This document shows positions 23,858 through 32,791 of a stretch of 61,839 nucleotides of DNA, piece by piece. Both the position numbers and the translations under genes were made by a program. The DNA is from Actinomycetota bacterium. Its GTDB lineage: Bacteria; Actinomycetota; Actinomycetes; Actinomycetales; Microbacteriaceae. How positions within the stretch are numbered: the first letter of the stretch is position 1; every line of letters starts with the position of its first letter. The stretch lies in the NCBI GenBank assembly GCA_020161315.1, contig JAIUOH010000017.1, positions 1 through 61,839 of the forward strand, written 5' to 3'. The notes below the pieces were generated by a model that saw nothing but the letters and a program-made list of their open reading frames with translations, had not been told where the DNA came from and searched no databases.

Positions 23858-24982
23858 TTAGGCTGCAGCCACAACCTCGGTGTACGAAGTGTAGGCCATC
23901 TCGGGGAATGCCTGAGCGACACCCTCGTTGGCGAGCACGCCCTCGTGCGCGTTGAGGCCCTTCGCGAGTGCCTCATCGGCAGCGAGTGCGGCCTTCCAGC
24001 CCTTGTCTGCGAGTGCGACGACGTAGGGCAGGGTTGCGTTGGTGAGCGCCGCGGTCGAGGTCTCGGGCACCGCGCCGGGCATGTTCGCCACGCAGTAGTA
24101 GATCGAGTTGTGCACCTCGAAGGTGGGGTCGTCGTGCGTGGTCGAGTGCGAGTTCTCGAAGCAGCCGCCCTGGTCGATCGCGATGTCGACGAGCACCGAG
24201 CCCTGCTTCATCTGCGCAACCATTTCGTCGGTGACGAGCTTCGGAGCCTTCTCGCCGGGGATCAGCACCGAGCCGATCACGAGGTCAGCGTCTTTGAGCG
24301 CCTCGGTGATGTTGTGTGCGTTCGAGGTGCGGGTCTGGATGCGACCGTTGAACTCGTCTTCAAGCTGCTTCAGGCGGGGCAGCGCGATGTCGATGATGGT
24401 GACCTCTGCGCCGAGACCGTAGGCCATACGCGCAGCCTGCTCGCCTGCTGCGCCGCCGCCGATGACGACGACCTTGCCGCGGCGGGTCGCGGTGACGCCA
24501 CCGAGGAGGATGCCGCGGCCGCCGTTTGCCTTCATGAGGCTGTATGCGCCGACCTGCACCGAGAGGCGGCCTGCGACCTCGCTCATGGGAGCGAGCAGCG
24601 GCAGGGCGCGGTTTGCGAGCTGCACGGTCTCGTAGGCGATCGCGGTGGTGCCCGACTCGAGTACCTTTTCGGTCAGGGTCTTGTCTGCGGCGAGGTGCAG
24701 GTAGGTGAAGAGCACCTGGCCCTTGCGCAGCTTGTCGTACTCAGAAGCGATGGGCTCCTTGACCTTCAAGATCATGTCGCTGTCGGCCCAGACCTGCTCA
24801 GCAGTGTCGACGATGGTTGCGCCAGCGGCTGCGTAGTCAGCGTCAGTGATCGCCGAGCCGAGGCCAGCGCCAGCCTGCACGAACACCTCGTGGCCGCGGC
24901 GCTTCAGCTCGAAGACACCGGCCTGGGTGATGGCGACGCGGTTTTCGTTGTTCTTGATTTCGGTGGGAATGCCGACGCGCAT
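23858..24982 (-). CDS. ald: Alanine dehydrogenase
   Basis: The 374-residue enzyme catalyses NAD-dependent deamination of L-alanine to pyruvate and ammonia. It begins [18 protein letters not shown], the family start. It carries VKEP (substrate Lys region), [10 protein letters not shown] (catalytic His), [19 protein letters not shown] (NAD site) and [15 protein letters not shown] lies eight bases before the ATG at 24982; an in-frame ATG four codons upstream overlaps that site and is less likely. It is divergent from an Lrp-family gene, the usual ald-aldR arrangement, so induction by alanine is likely. Confidence 0.95.
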   Translation of the reverse strand: MRVGIPTEIKNNENRVAITQAGVFELKRRGHEVFVQAGAGLGSAITDADYAAAGATIVDTAEQVWADSDMILKVKEPIASEYDKLRKGQVLFTYLHLAADKTLTEKVLESGTTAIAYETVQLANRALPLLAPMSEVAGRLSVQVGAYSLMKANGGRGILLGGVTATRRGKVVVIGGGAAGEQAARMAYGLGAEVTIIDIALPRLKQLEDEFNGRIQTRTSNAHNITEALKDADLVIGSVLIPGEKAPKLVTDEMVAQMKQGSVLVDIAIDQGGCFENSHSTTHDDPTFEVHNSIYYCVANMPGAVPETSTAALTNATLPYVVALADKGWKAALAADEALAKGLNAHEGVLANEGVAQAFPEMAYTSYTEVVAAA

Positions 24983-25108
24983 GCGCTGCTCCATTCAAAT
25001 TGGGTTGCTATTGCCGAACTGGTGGGCTGCTCGCTTTGCGGCGCGCAAGGTGACCCCATCGTTCGATAGCTAAATTCTGCACTATCTTCGACTGTTTCAA
25101 GAGTGGAT

Positions 25109-25118
25109 AGAATATTCT
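25109..25118. promoter_or_regulatory. Palindrome AGAATATTCT in the ald-aldR intergenic region
   Basis: A perfect 10-bp palindrome sits in the AT-rich part of the 189-bp gap between ald and the divergent Lrp-type gene. It is a good candidate for part of the regulator's binding array. Confidence 0.45.
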
Positions 25119-25171
25119 TCGGAAAGTTTGTGATAATTGCTGGACTTGTGGTGCATTAGGGGGAAGAGCGC

Positions 25172-25651
25172 GTGGAAGAGTCGAAGAATCTGCGAGAGCC
25201 GGCAGTGCTCGATACGGTGGATCGCCAGATCATCGAGCAACTACAACTCAATGGGCGCATGACAAACGCAGAACTTGCCGAGCGTGTGGGCATTGCTGCA
25301 TCGACCTGCGTTGCGCGCGTACGCAGCTTGGTGTCGCGGGGGATCATCACGGGTTTCACCGCTACGGTTGACCCCGCAGTCATGGGCATGACGCTGCAGG
25401 TGCTTGTGAGCGTCACGATTCGCTCGGGTGCCAGGCAGCGCATTTCAGAGTTCAGTGACGAACTGCGGGCGCTACCCGAGGTGCTGCAATTGTTCTTTCT
25501 TGGTGGTGTAGAGGACTTCATCATTCACCTCGCCGCTCGCGACTCTGATCACGTGCGCGACTTTGTGATGGAGCACCTCTCGGCGCACCCGGCGGTGTCG
25601 TCGACGCGCACGAGCATCGTGTTCAGCCACCACCAGAACCCGGTGGCGTAG
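25172..25651 (+). CDS. Lrp/AsnC-family regulator, likely AldR
   Basis: The 159-residue protein has an N-terminal helix-turn-helix (DRQIIEQLQLNGRMTNAELAERVGIAAS, residues about 12-40) and a C-terminal RAM effector domain with VLQLFFLGGVEDFIIHLAARD, the amino-acid-binding core. Translation starts at a GTG with GGGGGAAG upstream. Its position, divergent from ald, is the same as for mycobacterial AldR, which activates ald in response to alanine. That role is inferred from context. The antiporter gene converges on it with a 20-bp gap. Confidence 0.9.
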   Translation: MEESKNLREPAVLDTVDRQIIEQLQLNGRMTNAELAERVGIAASTCVARVRSLVSRGIITGFTATVDPAVMGMTLQVLVSVTIRSGARQRISEFSDELRALPEVLQLFFLGGVEDFIIHLAARDSDHVRDFVMEHLSAHPAVSSTRTSIVFSHHQNPVA

Positions 25652-25671
25652 GGGCTCGATGAGCGGCAGCC

Positions 25672-27444
25672 TCAGTGCCCCTGCGGCGGGGTGAGCCTCA
25701 CCTCGTACTGATCGAGCGCTTCGGCCGCCGCGCGCAGCGCCTCACTGCTGTACTGGCCGATCGCGCGCTCTTCGAGTAGCGCCGCGCGCTGCGCCTCGAG
25801 ACCGATGTGCGTGAGGCGCAGGTAGCTGTGCGCCTCTGACTCGGCAGCTGTAGGCTCGCGGTGCTCTGGCTTCGGTAGCGAGAATGCGAGCGAGGCGATC
25901 GAGTTTTGTACGCTCGATTTCACTCGCTTCTCGACCTGCGTTGACGTGGCGGTGTGCGTCGCATCGTGCTCGGCAAGCGACCGCTCGTGCTCGAGCTCGG
26001 CATCTACGGCGGCTGTGCCAGCCTTGACGAGGTCGGCATAGAGCGAGACGAGCTCTGCTGTGCGGTCGCTCGCGCTCGGCCCTTGTGGGCGCAGCTTGCG
26101 AATGAGCGGTGGCAGCGTGAGGCCGTGCAGCAGCAGGGTAACGACGGCCGCCACGAAGGCAATGAGCACGAGCTGTGAACGGAACGGCACGGTGGTTGGA
26201 ATCGACTGCGCCGCGGCGAGCGTAACCACGCCGCGCATGCCGCTCCACCCGAGAATGGTGGTGCCGCGCCAGTCGAGTCCCTGCTCGCGCGCGTGTGCGG
26301 CGTCGGCTGCGCTGCGCCTGGCTGCCCGGTCGAGGCGGGCGAGCTTTGCCCTGCCGTGCGCTGAGGGCTGTTGAAAATGCGGGTGCTGCTGCACGTGGTC
26401 TGCAAAGCGCTGCAGCCCGTCGGCGCGCGCCTCGTAGCGGGGGAGCGCACGGGCGAGCCCCCATGTCACGGGCCACATGAACGCCATGCGCAGCACGATC
26501 AAAACCACCACCACGCCAAGGCCGAGCAGCGCAGTGTGCTGCAGGTGCAGCTCGCTGCGTCCCACGTCGTTCACGAGTTTGTGCAGTTCGAGCCCCATAA
26601 GCAAGAAGACACCGTGTTCGAGCAGAAACTGCAGAGTGCGCCAGCTGAGGCGTTCGTTGACGCGCGCCAGTGCGCTGAACTTTCGAGGCGCGTGATGGCC
26701 TGAGTAGAGCCCGGTCACCACGACGGCGAGCACGCCCGATGCGCCGAAGTACTCGGTCGGCACAAACGCGATAAACGGAACGGCGAATGAAACGACGGTG
26801 TCGTATACGGGATTGTTGATCTTTGCGCGCACCCACACGGTGACAACACCGACCGCAAAGCCAATCGCAATCGCGACAGCGACGGCGAATGCGAAGTCGG
26901 CCGCCGCCTCCCAGAACACAAAACCGCCCGCCGTCGCCGCGATGGCGGTGCGCAGCAGCACGAGCGAGGTTGCATCGTTGACGAGGCTTTCGCCCTCAAG
27001 AATGGTGACAAGGCGGGGCGGCATGCCGACTCGCTTGCCAATCGAGGTTGCCGCCACCGCGTCTGTTGGGGCAACGACCGCGCCGAGCGCGACTGCGGCA
27101 GCAAACGGAATCGCGGGCACTGCGAGGTGCAAGAGCCCGCCGATTACGAGGGCAGAAATGATGACGAGGCCCACCGAGAGCGCGGTGATTGGCCCGACGT
27201 TTCGTTTCAGATCGAGGATCGGCACATTCACGGCCGCCGCATAAAGCAGGGGCGGCAGCACCCCGAGCAGAATGATCTCGGGGTCGAGCTCGATAAGCGG
27301 TACGCCCGGCAAATAGCCGATGCCGATGCCGACCACCACCAGCACGAGCGGGGCCGCAACCCCGATGCGCCCCGAGAGCATCGAAATGCCTACGACGAGC
27401 ACGAGCGCTGCGACGGCGACGAGTGACAGCTCTTCTATGTGCAT
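25672..27444 (-). CDS. CPA1-family Na+/H+ antiporter
   Basis: The 590-residue protein has about 12 membrane helices followed by a roughly 170-residue cytoplasmic tail. APTDAVAATSIGKR and LEGESLVNDATSLVL contain the ion-binding Asp residues of the NhaP/CPA1 branch. It should exchange Na+ or K+ for protons across the membrane. The tail, rich in charged residues (EHERSLAEHD, EKRVKSSVQNS), may be regulatory. A loop after about helix 10 also holds an unusual His/Gln-rich stretch (HVQQHPHFQQPSAHG). A TACGCT box lies six bases before the ATG. Confidence 0.88.
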   Translation of the reverse strand: MHIEELSLVAVAALVLVVGISMLSGRIGVAAPLVLVVVGIGIGYLPGVPLIELDPEIILLGVLPPLLYAAAVNVPILDLKRNVGPITALSVGLVIISALVIGGLLHLAVPAIPFAAAVALGAVVAPTDAVAATSIGKRVGMPPRLVTILEGESLVNDATSLVLLRTAIAATAGGFVFWEAAADFAFAVAVAIAIGFAVGVVTVWVRAKINNPVYDTVVSFAVPFIAFVPTEYFGASGVLAVVVTGLYSGHHAPRKFSALARVNERLSWRTLQFLLEHGVFLLMGLELHKLVNDVGRSELHLQHTALLGLGVVVVLIVLRMAFMWPVTWGLARALPRYEARADGLQRFADHVQQHPHFQQPSAHGRAKLARLDRAARRSAADAAHAREQGLDWRGTTILGWSGMRGVVTLAAAQSIPTTVPFRSQLVLIAFVAAVVTLLLHGLTLPPLIRKLRPQGPSASDRTAELVSLYADLVKAGTAAVDAELEHERSLAEHDATHTATSTQVEKRVKSSVQNSIASLAFSLPKPEHREPTAAESEAHSYLRLTHIGLEAQRAALLEERAIGQYSSEALRAAAEALDQYEVRLTPPQGH

Positions 27445-27450
27445 ATGAAG

Positions 27451-27456
27451 AGCGTA
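27451..27456 (-). promoter_or_regulatory. -10 box TACGCT for the antiporter gene
   Basis: TACGCT, six bases (cttcat), then ATG at 27444 on the minus strand. Confidence 0.5.
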
Positions 27457-27499
27457 GCGGCAGGGCCTGACACGCCGGGGTCATACCCGTCGTGACGCG

Positions 27500-27572
27500 T
27501 TGGTCTCAACAAGCTGGATCGGCGGGCGCCTTGGCCTCGACGGGGTCCCTGAGCTTGCCGAAGGGCTCGACA
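27500..27572. repeat. Dispersed palindromic repeats downstream of the OYE gene
   Basis: TTGGTCTCAACAAGCT at 27500-27515 recurs exactly at 61666-61681. A second unit at 27542-27572 contains TCCCTGAGCTTGCCGAAGGG, related to the copy at 5236-5260. Both lie in the 137-bp gap between the antiporter promoter and the end of the OYE gene. Confidence 0.6.
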
Positions 27573-27581
27573 GGTGGGCTG

Positions 27582-28691
27582 TTAGAACCTTGCACGGTTG
27601 TACTGCGGCGGCACCAGCTCGGCCGCTCCTGGTGCGCGCAGCTCGTGTGCCCACGAAATCGGCAGGTGCGGATTCGCGAGCACCGGGCGCCCGAGCGAGA
27701 TCACATCTGCCTGCCTCGTTGCGAGCACACTCTCTGCCTGCGCCGCCGAGGTGATAAGACCGACGGCACCGACGGGCAAGCCCGCCGCGCGCAGCCGCTC
27801 CGCAATCCAGACCTGATACGACGGCCCCACCGGGATCCTCGCATCTGCTGTGTTGCCAGCTGAAGAGGCGTCGATCATGTCGGCGCCGTCTTCGCGCAAC
27901 CAGCGGGCGAGCTGTGTCGCTGCTTCAACGTCAAAGCCTCCCTCGACCCATTCGTCGCCAGACACGCGCACGATGATCGGCAGCTGCGGGTGCGCCGCAC
28001 GGATGCCGCGAACGACCTCGCGGGTCAGCAGTGCCCTGCTCGCTGGTGAGCCGCCGAACTCGTCAGTGCGGTGGTTGCTGAGCGGCGAGAGAAACTCGTG
28101 CAGCAGATAGCCGTGTGCCGCGTGAATCTCGACCGCATCAAACCCCGCAGCCACGGCTCGGTCGGTGGCTGCGATAAACGCAGCGATGACGTCGCGTACC
28201 TCTTCGGTTTCGAGGGCGCGAGGATCAGCCAGGCCCGGAAACGCGATTGCCGAAGGGGCGACGGTCTGCCAGCCGCCCTCACCCGGAGCGATCGAGCCCT
28301 GAAACTCGCCCGGAAGCGAGGGGGCAGTAGATGCCTTGCGGCCCGCGTGAGCTAACTGAACCGCGATGTGCGCCCCGTGCGAGTGCGCGAGCGAAACAAC
28401 CTGGGCGAACGCCCGCTGCTGCGTGTCGTTCCAGAGGCCGAGGTCGTTCGGCGAAATTCGCCCCTCTGATACAACCGCGGTCGCCTCGACCACCACGAGA
28501 CCCGCGCCGCCTCGCGCGAGTGCGCCGAGGTGTTGCAGGTGCCAGTCGTTCGGAGCGCCGATGCTGTCGCCGCTCGATGCTGCGGAGTACTGACACATGG
28601 GTGCGACCCAGAGGCGGTTGCGCACGGTGAGCCCGCGCAGATTGAAGGGCTGAAAGAGCAGGGGGTTGGCCATAGGGGGTGTAACCGTCAC
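27582..28691 (-). CDS. Old yellow enzyme family NADH:flavin oxidoreductase (YqjM/NamA-like)
   Basis: The 369-residue flavoenzyme has VRNRLWVAPMCQYSA (flavin-contacting Cys typical of the YqjM class), VQLAHAGRKAS, VEIHAAHGYLLHEFLSPLSN and DVISLGRPVLANP. It should use NAD(P)H and FMN to reduce activated C=C bonds, for example enones. Translation may start at a GTG at 28691 (GAGAG just upstream) or six codons later at the ATG of MANPLLFQPF; the sequence does not settle this. It lies downstream of the ECF sigma gene on the same strand with a 36-bp gap, so co-transcription is possible. Confidence 0.88.
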   Translation of the reverse strand: MTVTPPMANPLLFQPFNLRGLTVRNRLWVAPMCQYSAASSGDSIGAPNDWHLQHLGALARGGAGLVVVEATAVVSEGRISPNDLGLWNDTQQRAFAQVVSLAHSHGAHIAVQLAHAGRKASTAPSLPGEFQGSIAPGEGGWQTVAPSAIAFPGLADPRALETEEVRDVIAAFIAATDRAVAAGFDAVEIHAAHGYLLHEFLSPLSNHRTDEFGGSPASRALLTREVVRGIRAAHPQLPIIVRVSGDEWVEGGFDVEAATQLARWLREDGADMIDASSAGNTADARIPVGPSYQVWIAERLRAAGLPVGAVGLITSAAQAESVLATRQADVISLGRPVLANPHLPISWAHELRAPGAAELVPPQYNRARF

Positions 28692-28727
28692 TCAGCTCTC
28701 GCTATTCCTGCCTCGCTGAAATTCGCT

Positions 28728-29264
28728 TTACACAGATCGGGTTGCCGGTGCAGTCTGTTCGCTGATGTCGAGCGCATCGCGTAGCGCCCGCTTCGCTCTC
28801 GCGTGCCGACCGCGGAGGGTAGAAGCGGGTACGCCCAGATGAGAGGCGGCCTGCTCGATGCTGAAACCATCCCAGTACACGAGCCTGACAAGCTCTGCGA
28901 GATCGTCGGGGAGTGCGCCGATTGCTGCGCGCACCTGCGCTTCATCGTCGAAGACACCCGCCCGATCTGCCGCGGCGAGTTCGTCTGCCGCGAGTGTCTC
29001 GCTGAGTCTGACCACCAACGCATCTCGGCGCCGGGAAGCGCGGTAGTGGTGTCGCAGCGTGTTGCGAGCGACCCCGAACAACCACATGCGTGCTTCTTCT
29101 GGGTCGTCAGGCATGCGCTTCACGCTGCCCCATGCGGCCGCAATGCACTCGCCGACAAGGTCGGCAGCGTCGGTCGGCGTGTCGATCCTGCGCAAAAAAT
29201 AGGCGAGTAGCGCTGGGGCGGCGTCGCGTATCAACGCTGCCTGGCTCTCTGCACGGGTGCTCAC
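28728..29264 (-). CDS. ECF-type RNA polymerase sigma factor
   Basis: The 178-residue protein has region 2 (ALLAYFLRRIDTPTDAADLVGECIAAAWG and RMWLFGVARNTLRHHYR) and region 4 (LAELVRLVYWDGFSIEQAASHLGVPASTLRGRHARAKRAL). There is no sigma-70 region 1 or 3, so it is an ECF factor. Its GTG start overlaps the TGA of the upstream membrane-protein gene (GTGA), which indicates translational coupling. The partner is probably its anti-sigma factor, but it lies upstream of the sigma gene, the reverse of the usual order. Confidence 0.9.
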   Translation of the reverse strand: MSTRAESQAALIRDAAPALLAYFLRRIDTPTDAADLVGECIAAAWGSVKRMPDDPEEARMWLFGVARNTLRHHYRASRRRDALVVRLSETLAADELAAADRAGVFDDEAQVRAAIGALPDDLAELVRLVYWDGFSIEQAASHLGVPASTLRGRHARAKRALRDALDISEQTAPATRSV

Positions 29265-29983
29265 CCGTCGCTCCCCGCAGCGCGGTCTGGATCGGTGGTG
29301 CACTGGATTTGCTGCGGCGACTCGAGCGGAATGTAGTCGGCTGTTCCGTGTTCGGCGATCAGCATCTTCTTGTGTTCGGTTTTCAGCGCTTGACCCGCCT
29401 GCTGAAAGGCGGCCATTTCGAGCGCCATCTGCAGAATTCGTGCGTCGCTGTATGTTGCCTGCAGCTCGTCTGGTAGCGCCCCTGACTCGATGCCCTCAAG
29501 GTCGAAGTCGTCGGGGTCGGTGCCAGGCAGCAGCCTGTCGATTTCGTTGAGCCGCCCCGCCTGCTTGAGGAAAATGGCAGTCCACTCTGGGTCGGGTTGC
29601 AGCGCATCGGTATCGAGAGCCTCAAGGTAGTCGCGCACCGTCTGCGCGACCTCATCGGGGTAGCCCTCGAGTACGGCATGCGACTCGCACGAGCCGAGCG
29701 GCTTTCCGTTTGCGTCGACCCAGTCGCGTGCGAGCACCCAGTCGGGCTCGGGCACATAGCTCCACGGCCCCCACACGCTCGCGGCCACGGCGGTGCCGCC
29801 GAATGTGAGCAGTGCGGCGGTGAGTCCGCCGGCGAGGGCGAGTCGTCGGCGTCGCTGCGCCACCCTCGCTGCGCGGCCGATTCGGGCCGTCACGAGGTCG
29901 TCAAGCGCTTGCCGGGTTGCCGGCTGCAAAACGCTGCCTGCAGCGTGGATGCGCCGCTCAAGCTCTGAATCCATTTTGTCCAT
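29261..29983 (-). CDS. Single-pass membrane protein, candidate anti-sigma factor
   Basis: The 240-residue product has a cytoplasmic N-terminus of about 47 residues with RRRRL before the membrane, one membrane helix (about 49-68, LALAGGLTAALLTFGGTAVA) and a large extracytoplasmic domain. That topology, and the four-base overlap with the ECF gene, suggest an anti-sigma factor that releases the sigma on an outside signal. I see no HxxxCxxC zinc motif. The outer domain is not recognised. AAAGG lies ten bases before the ATG at 29983. Confidence 0.7.
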   Translation of the reverse strand: MDKMDSELERRIHAAGSVLQPATRQALDDLVTARIGRAARVAQRRRRLALAGGLTAALLTFGGTAVAASVWGPWSYVPEPDWVLARDWVDANGKPLGSCESHAVLEGYPDEVAQTVRDYLEALDTDALQPDPEWTAIFLKQAGRLNEIDRLLPGTDPDDFDLEGIESGALPDELQATYSDARILQMALEMAAFQQAGQALKTEHKKMLIAEHGTADYIPLESPQQIQCTTDPDRAAGSDG

Positions 29984-30073
29984 GATCGTGCTGCCTTTCT
30001 GAAGACCAGTTCATCTCAGACATGCCCGGATCGCCGCATTCCGTCCACGCTCGGGTGCTGTCGCTGTGCGCGA

Positions 30074-30079
30074 TAGTGT
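30074..30079 (+). promoter_or_regulatory. -10 box TAGTGT for the Ski2-like helicase
   Basis: TAGTGT, seven bases (tggccgc), then ATG at 30087, with no ribosome-binding site. Confidence 0.45.
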
Positions 30080-30086
30080 TGGCCGC

Positions 30087-32735
30087 ATGAGTTTGGCGGC
30101 GACACTCGAGCAGTTTCGAGGAGCAGGTGGGGCGTTTCCCGACCCCCTCGACGTACACGCGAAATTTGAGAGTTGGGTGGCAGGCGAGCTAGCGCTCGCG
30201 CTTTACCCTGCACAAGAAGAGGCGCTGCTCGCGCTGGCACTTGGCGAGCACGTAATTCTCGCTACCCCGACAGGCACCGGCAAATCGATGGTCGCCCTCG
30301 GTGCGCACTTCTCGGCGCTCGCCGCTGGCAGGCGCACCGTCTATACGGCCCCGATCAAGGCGCTCGTGAACGAGAAGTTCTTTGCCCTGGTCGATGCCTT
30401 TGGCCCCGAACTCGTCGGCATGGTGACCGGCGATTCGAGTATCAACCCGGACGCGCCGATCATCTGCTGCACTGCCGAGATTCTCGCAAATTTGGCGCTG
30501 CGTGACGCCGAGGCGGGCGGTATTACGCAGGTGGTGATGGACGAGTTTCACTACTATGCCGACCCCGAGCGAGGCTGGGCCTGGCAGGTGCCGCTGCTGA
30601 CCATGCCGAAGGCGCAGTTTTTGCTGATGTCGGCGACCCTCGGTGACGTGACCGAGCTTGCTGCAGACCTCGAACGCCGTACGGGCAACTCGGTGACCGA
30701 GGTCACGGGCGTCGAGCGCCCGGTGCCTTTGAGCTTTGCCTACGAGCTCAAGACCGCCCACGAGCAGGTCGAGCAGCTGCGCGACGAGCGTATGACGCCC
30801 GCCTACCTCGTGCACTTCAATCAGTCGCACGCCGTCGAGCAGGCGCAGGCCCTCGCGAGTGTCAAACTAGTCGACCGCGAGGGGCGAGACGAGATCGCCG
30901 AGGCGCTCGGTGATTTCAAGTTCGCTACCGGCTTTGGGCAGACCCTCTCGAGACTCGTGCGAAGCGGCATCGGCGTGCACCACGCTGGCATGCTGCCCCG
31001 CTATCGCCGCCTGGTTGAGCAGCTCGCGCAGCGTGGTCTGCTGCGGGTGATCTGCGGTACCGACACGCTCGGCGTGGGCATCAACGTGCCCATTCGCGCG
31101 GTCGTGCTCACTGCGCTCACGAAGTTTGATGGTGAAAAGATGCGCCGACTCTCGGCGCGCGAATTTCACCAGATCGCGGGCCGCGCAGGCCGAGCCGGCT
31201 ACGACACCGAGGGTGACGTGATCGCGCTTGCGCCCGAGCACGAGGTTGAGAACGCGAAGCAGAGCGCGAAGGCTATGGCGAAGGCGGCCTCTGGCAAGAA
31301 GGTTGGCAAGGGGCCGAAGAAGAAGTCAGCGCCAGCCGGTTTCATCACCTGGAACGAGCAGACGCTTGAGAAGCTGGTCGCGGCTCAACCCGAGCCGCTC
31401 GTGAGTCGCATGCGCGTCACCCATTCGATGGTGCTGAGCATCATTGCGCGCGGCGAGGAGCGACCCGGCCAGGCGCTTGAGACCATGCGCGCGCTCATCT
31501 TTGACAGTCACGAACCGCGCGCGGCTCAGTTTCGGCACGCACGCACCGCGCTCAGCATCTTTCGCACGCTGCGCCAGGGCGGCATCGTCGAGGCGGTGCC
31601 CTTCGGCCCAGAAGGGGCCTACGAGCCGCTCGACCCCAGCCCGTTCGACAAGCACGCGAGGAGTGTGCTCTCGCTCACTGTGGATCTGCAGCAGAACTTC
31701 GCACTGAATCAGCCGCTCTCGCCGTTTGCGCTTGCCGCTATCGAGTTGCTCGATCCCGCTTCTGAAAGCTATGCGCTAGACGTAATCTCGATTGTCGAGG
31801 CAACGCTTGAAGACCCACGGGCAATCTTGCGCTCTCAGGAGCACAAAGCCCGCGGCGAGGCGGTGCAGGCGATGAAGGCCGAGGGCATCGAGTACGACGA
31901 GCGTATGGAGCGGCTCGAAGAGATCACACACCCACAGCCGCTGAAAGAGCTGATCGACGAGGCGTTCGAGGCGTACACGAGAGAGGTGCCGTGGGCGCGC
32001 GACTATGAGCCGCGGCCGAAGTCTGTGGTGCGCGAGATGATCGAACGTGCCTTCGGGTTTCGCGACCTCGTCTCGGCCTATGATCTCGGGCGCTCAGAGG
32101 GTACGGTGTTGCGTTACCTCTCAGACGCGTTTCGCGCGATCGAGCGCACCGTGCCCGAGCCCGCGAAGACCGACGAGCTCAACGCGCTCGTCGACTGGCT
32201 CGGCGAGCTCGTGCGACAGGTCGATTCGAGCCTGCTCGACGAGTGGAACGCGGCGCAAGCACTCGAACACGACGCCGATGACGGCGTGCTCGACGCGACG
32301 CTCGCTGCCGTGGCAGCCCATAAGGCGCACGAAGATCTTGCGCCGCCGGTGCGTGCGGTCACTCAGAACGAGCGCGCCTTCACCGTGATGGTGCGCAACG
32401 CCATCTTCAAGCGTGTGCTGGCTGCTGCGTTTGACCGCATAGAAGAGCTCGGCGAGCTCGACGGCCCAACCGGCTTTGGTGAGGGCGAATGGGATGCGGC
32501 GCTCGAGCGTTACTACGACGAGTATGACTCGATGGGGTCGGGGGCCGACGCGCGATCGGCGAAGCTGCTCACGCTCGATCGTTCCCGGGCGGCTCAAGGC
32601 GAATGGGGTTTTCGTCAGGTGCTCGATGACCCGAAGGGCGATCACGACTGGGCGATCGAGGGCATCGTCGATCTGGCAGCATCGGCCGAAGCCGGCGACG
32701 CAGTGATTCGAGTCGGGAAAGTCGGCACTGCGTAA
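30087..32735 (+). CDS. Ski2-like DEAD/DEAH helicase with DUF3516 tail
   Basis: The 882-residue protein has an SF2 helicase core with ATPTGTGKS (59-67), DEFHYYAD, SATLGDV, a regulatory HHAGMLPRYR block and QIAGRAGRAGYDTEGD. A Lys-rich insert follows (KAASGKKVGKGPKKKS). The remaining 400 or so residues match the DUF3516 region found in actinobacterial members of this group. Such proteins are thought to be RNA helicases of the Ski2/Mtr4 type, but their bacterial role is not settled. The start MSLAATLEQF at 30087 is chosen from the promoter box just upstream. Confidence 0.85.
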   Translation: MSLAATLEQFRGAGGAFPDPLDVHAKFESWVAGELALALYPAQEEALLALALGEHVILATPTGTGKSMVALGAHFSALAAGRRTVYTAPIKALVNEKFFALVDAFGPELVGMVTGDSSINPDAPIICCTAEILANLALRDAEAGGITQVVMDEFHYYADPERGWAWQVPLLTMPKAQFLLMSATLGDVTELAADLERRTGNSVTEVTGVERPVPLSFAYELKTAHEQVEQLRDERMTPAYLVHFNQSHAVEQAQALASVKLVDREGRDEIAEALGDFKFATGFGQTLSRLVRSGIGVHHAGMLPRYRRLVEQLAQRGLLRVICGTDTLGVGINVPIRAVVLTALTKFDGEKMRRLSAREFHQIAGRAGRAGYDTEGDVIALAPEHEVENAKQSAKAMAKAASGKKVGKGPKKKSAPAGFITWNEQTLEKLVAAQPEPLVSRMRVTHSMVLSIIARGEERPGQALETMRALIFDSHEPRAAQFRHARTALSIFRTLRQGGIVEAVPFGPEGAYEPLDPSPFDKHARSVLSLTVDLQQNFALNQPLSPFALAAIELLDPASESYALDVISIVEATLEDPRAILRSQEHKARGEAVQAMKAEGIEYDERMERLEEITHPQPLKELIDEAFEAYTREVPWARDYEPRPKSVVREMIERAFGFRDLVSAYDLGRSEGTVLRYLSDAFRAIERTVPEPAKTDELNALVDWLGELVRQVDSSLLDEWNAAQALEHDADDGVLDATLAAVAAHKAHEDLAPPVRAVTQNERAFTVMVRNAIFKRVLAAAFDRIEELGELDGPTGFGEGEWDAALERYYDEYDSMGSGADARSAKLLTLDRSRAAQGEWGFRQVLDDPKGDHDWAIEGIVDLAASAEAGDAVIRVGKVGTA

Positions 32736-32791
32736 CTGTCTAGCGTGACTTCTCAGCCACTCGTTGCAAGGATGGGTGTGAGGGGGATTTT

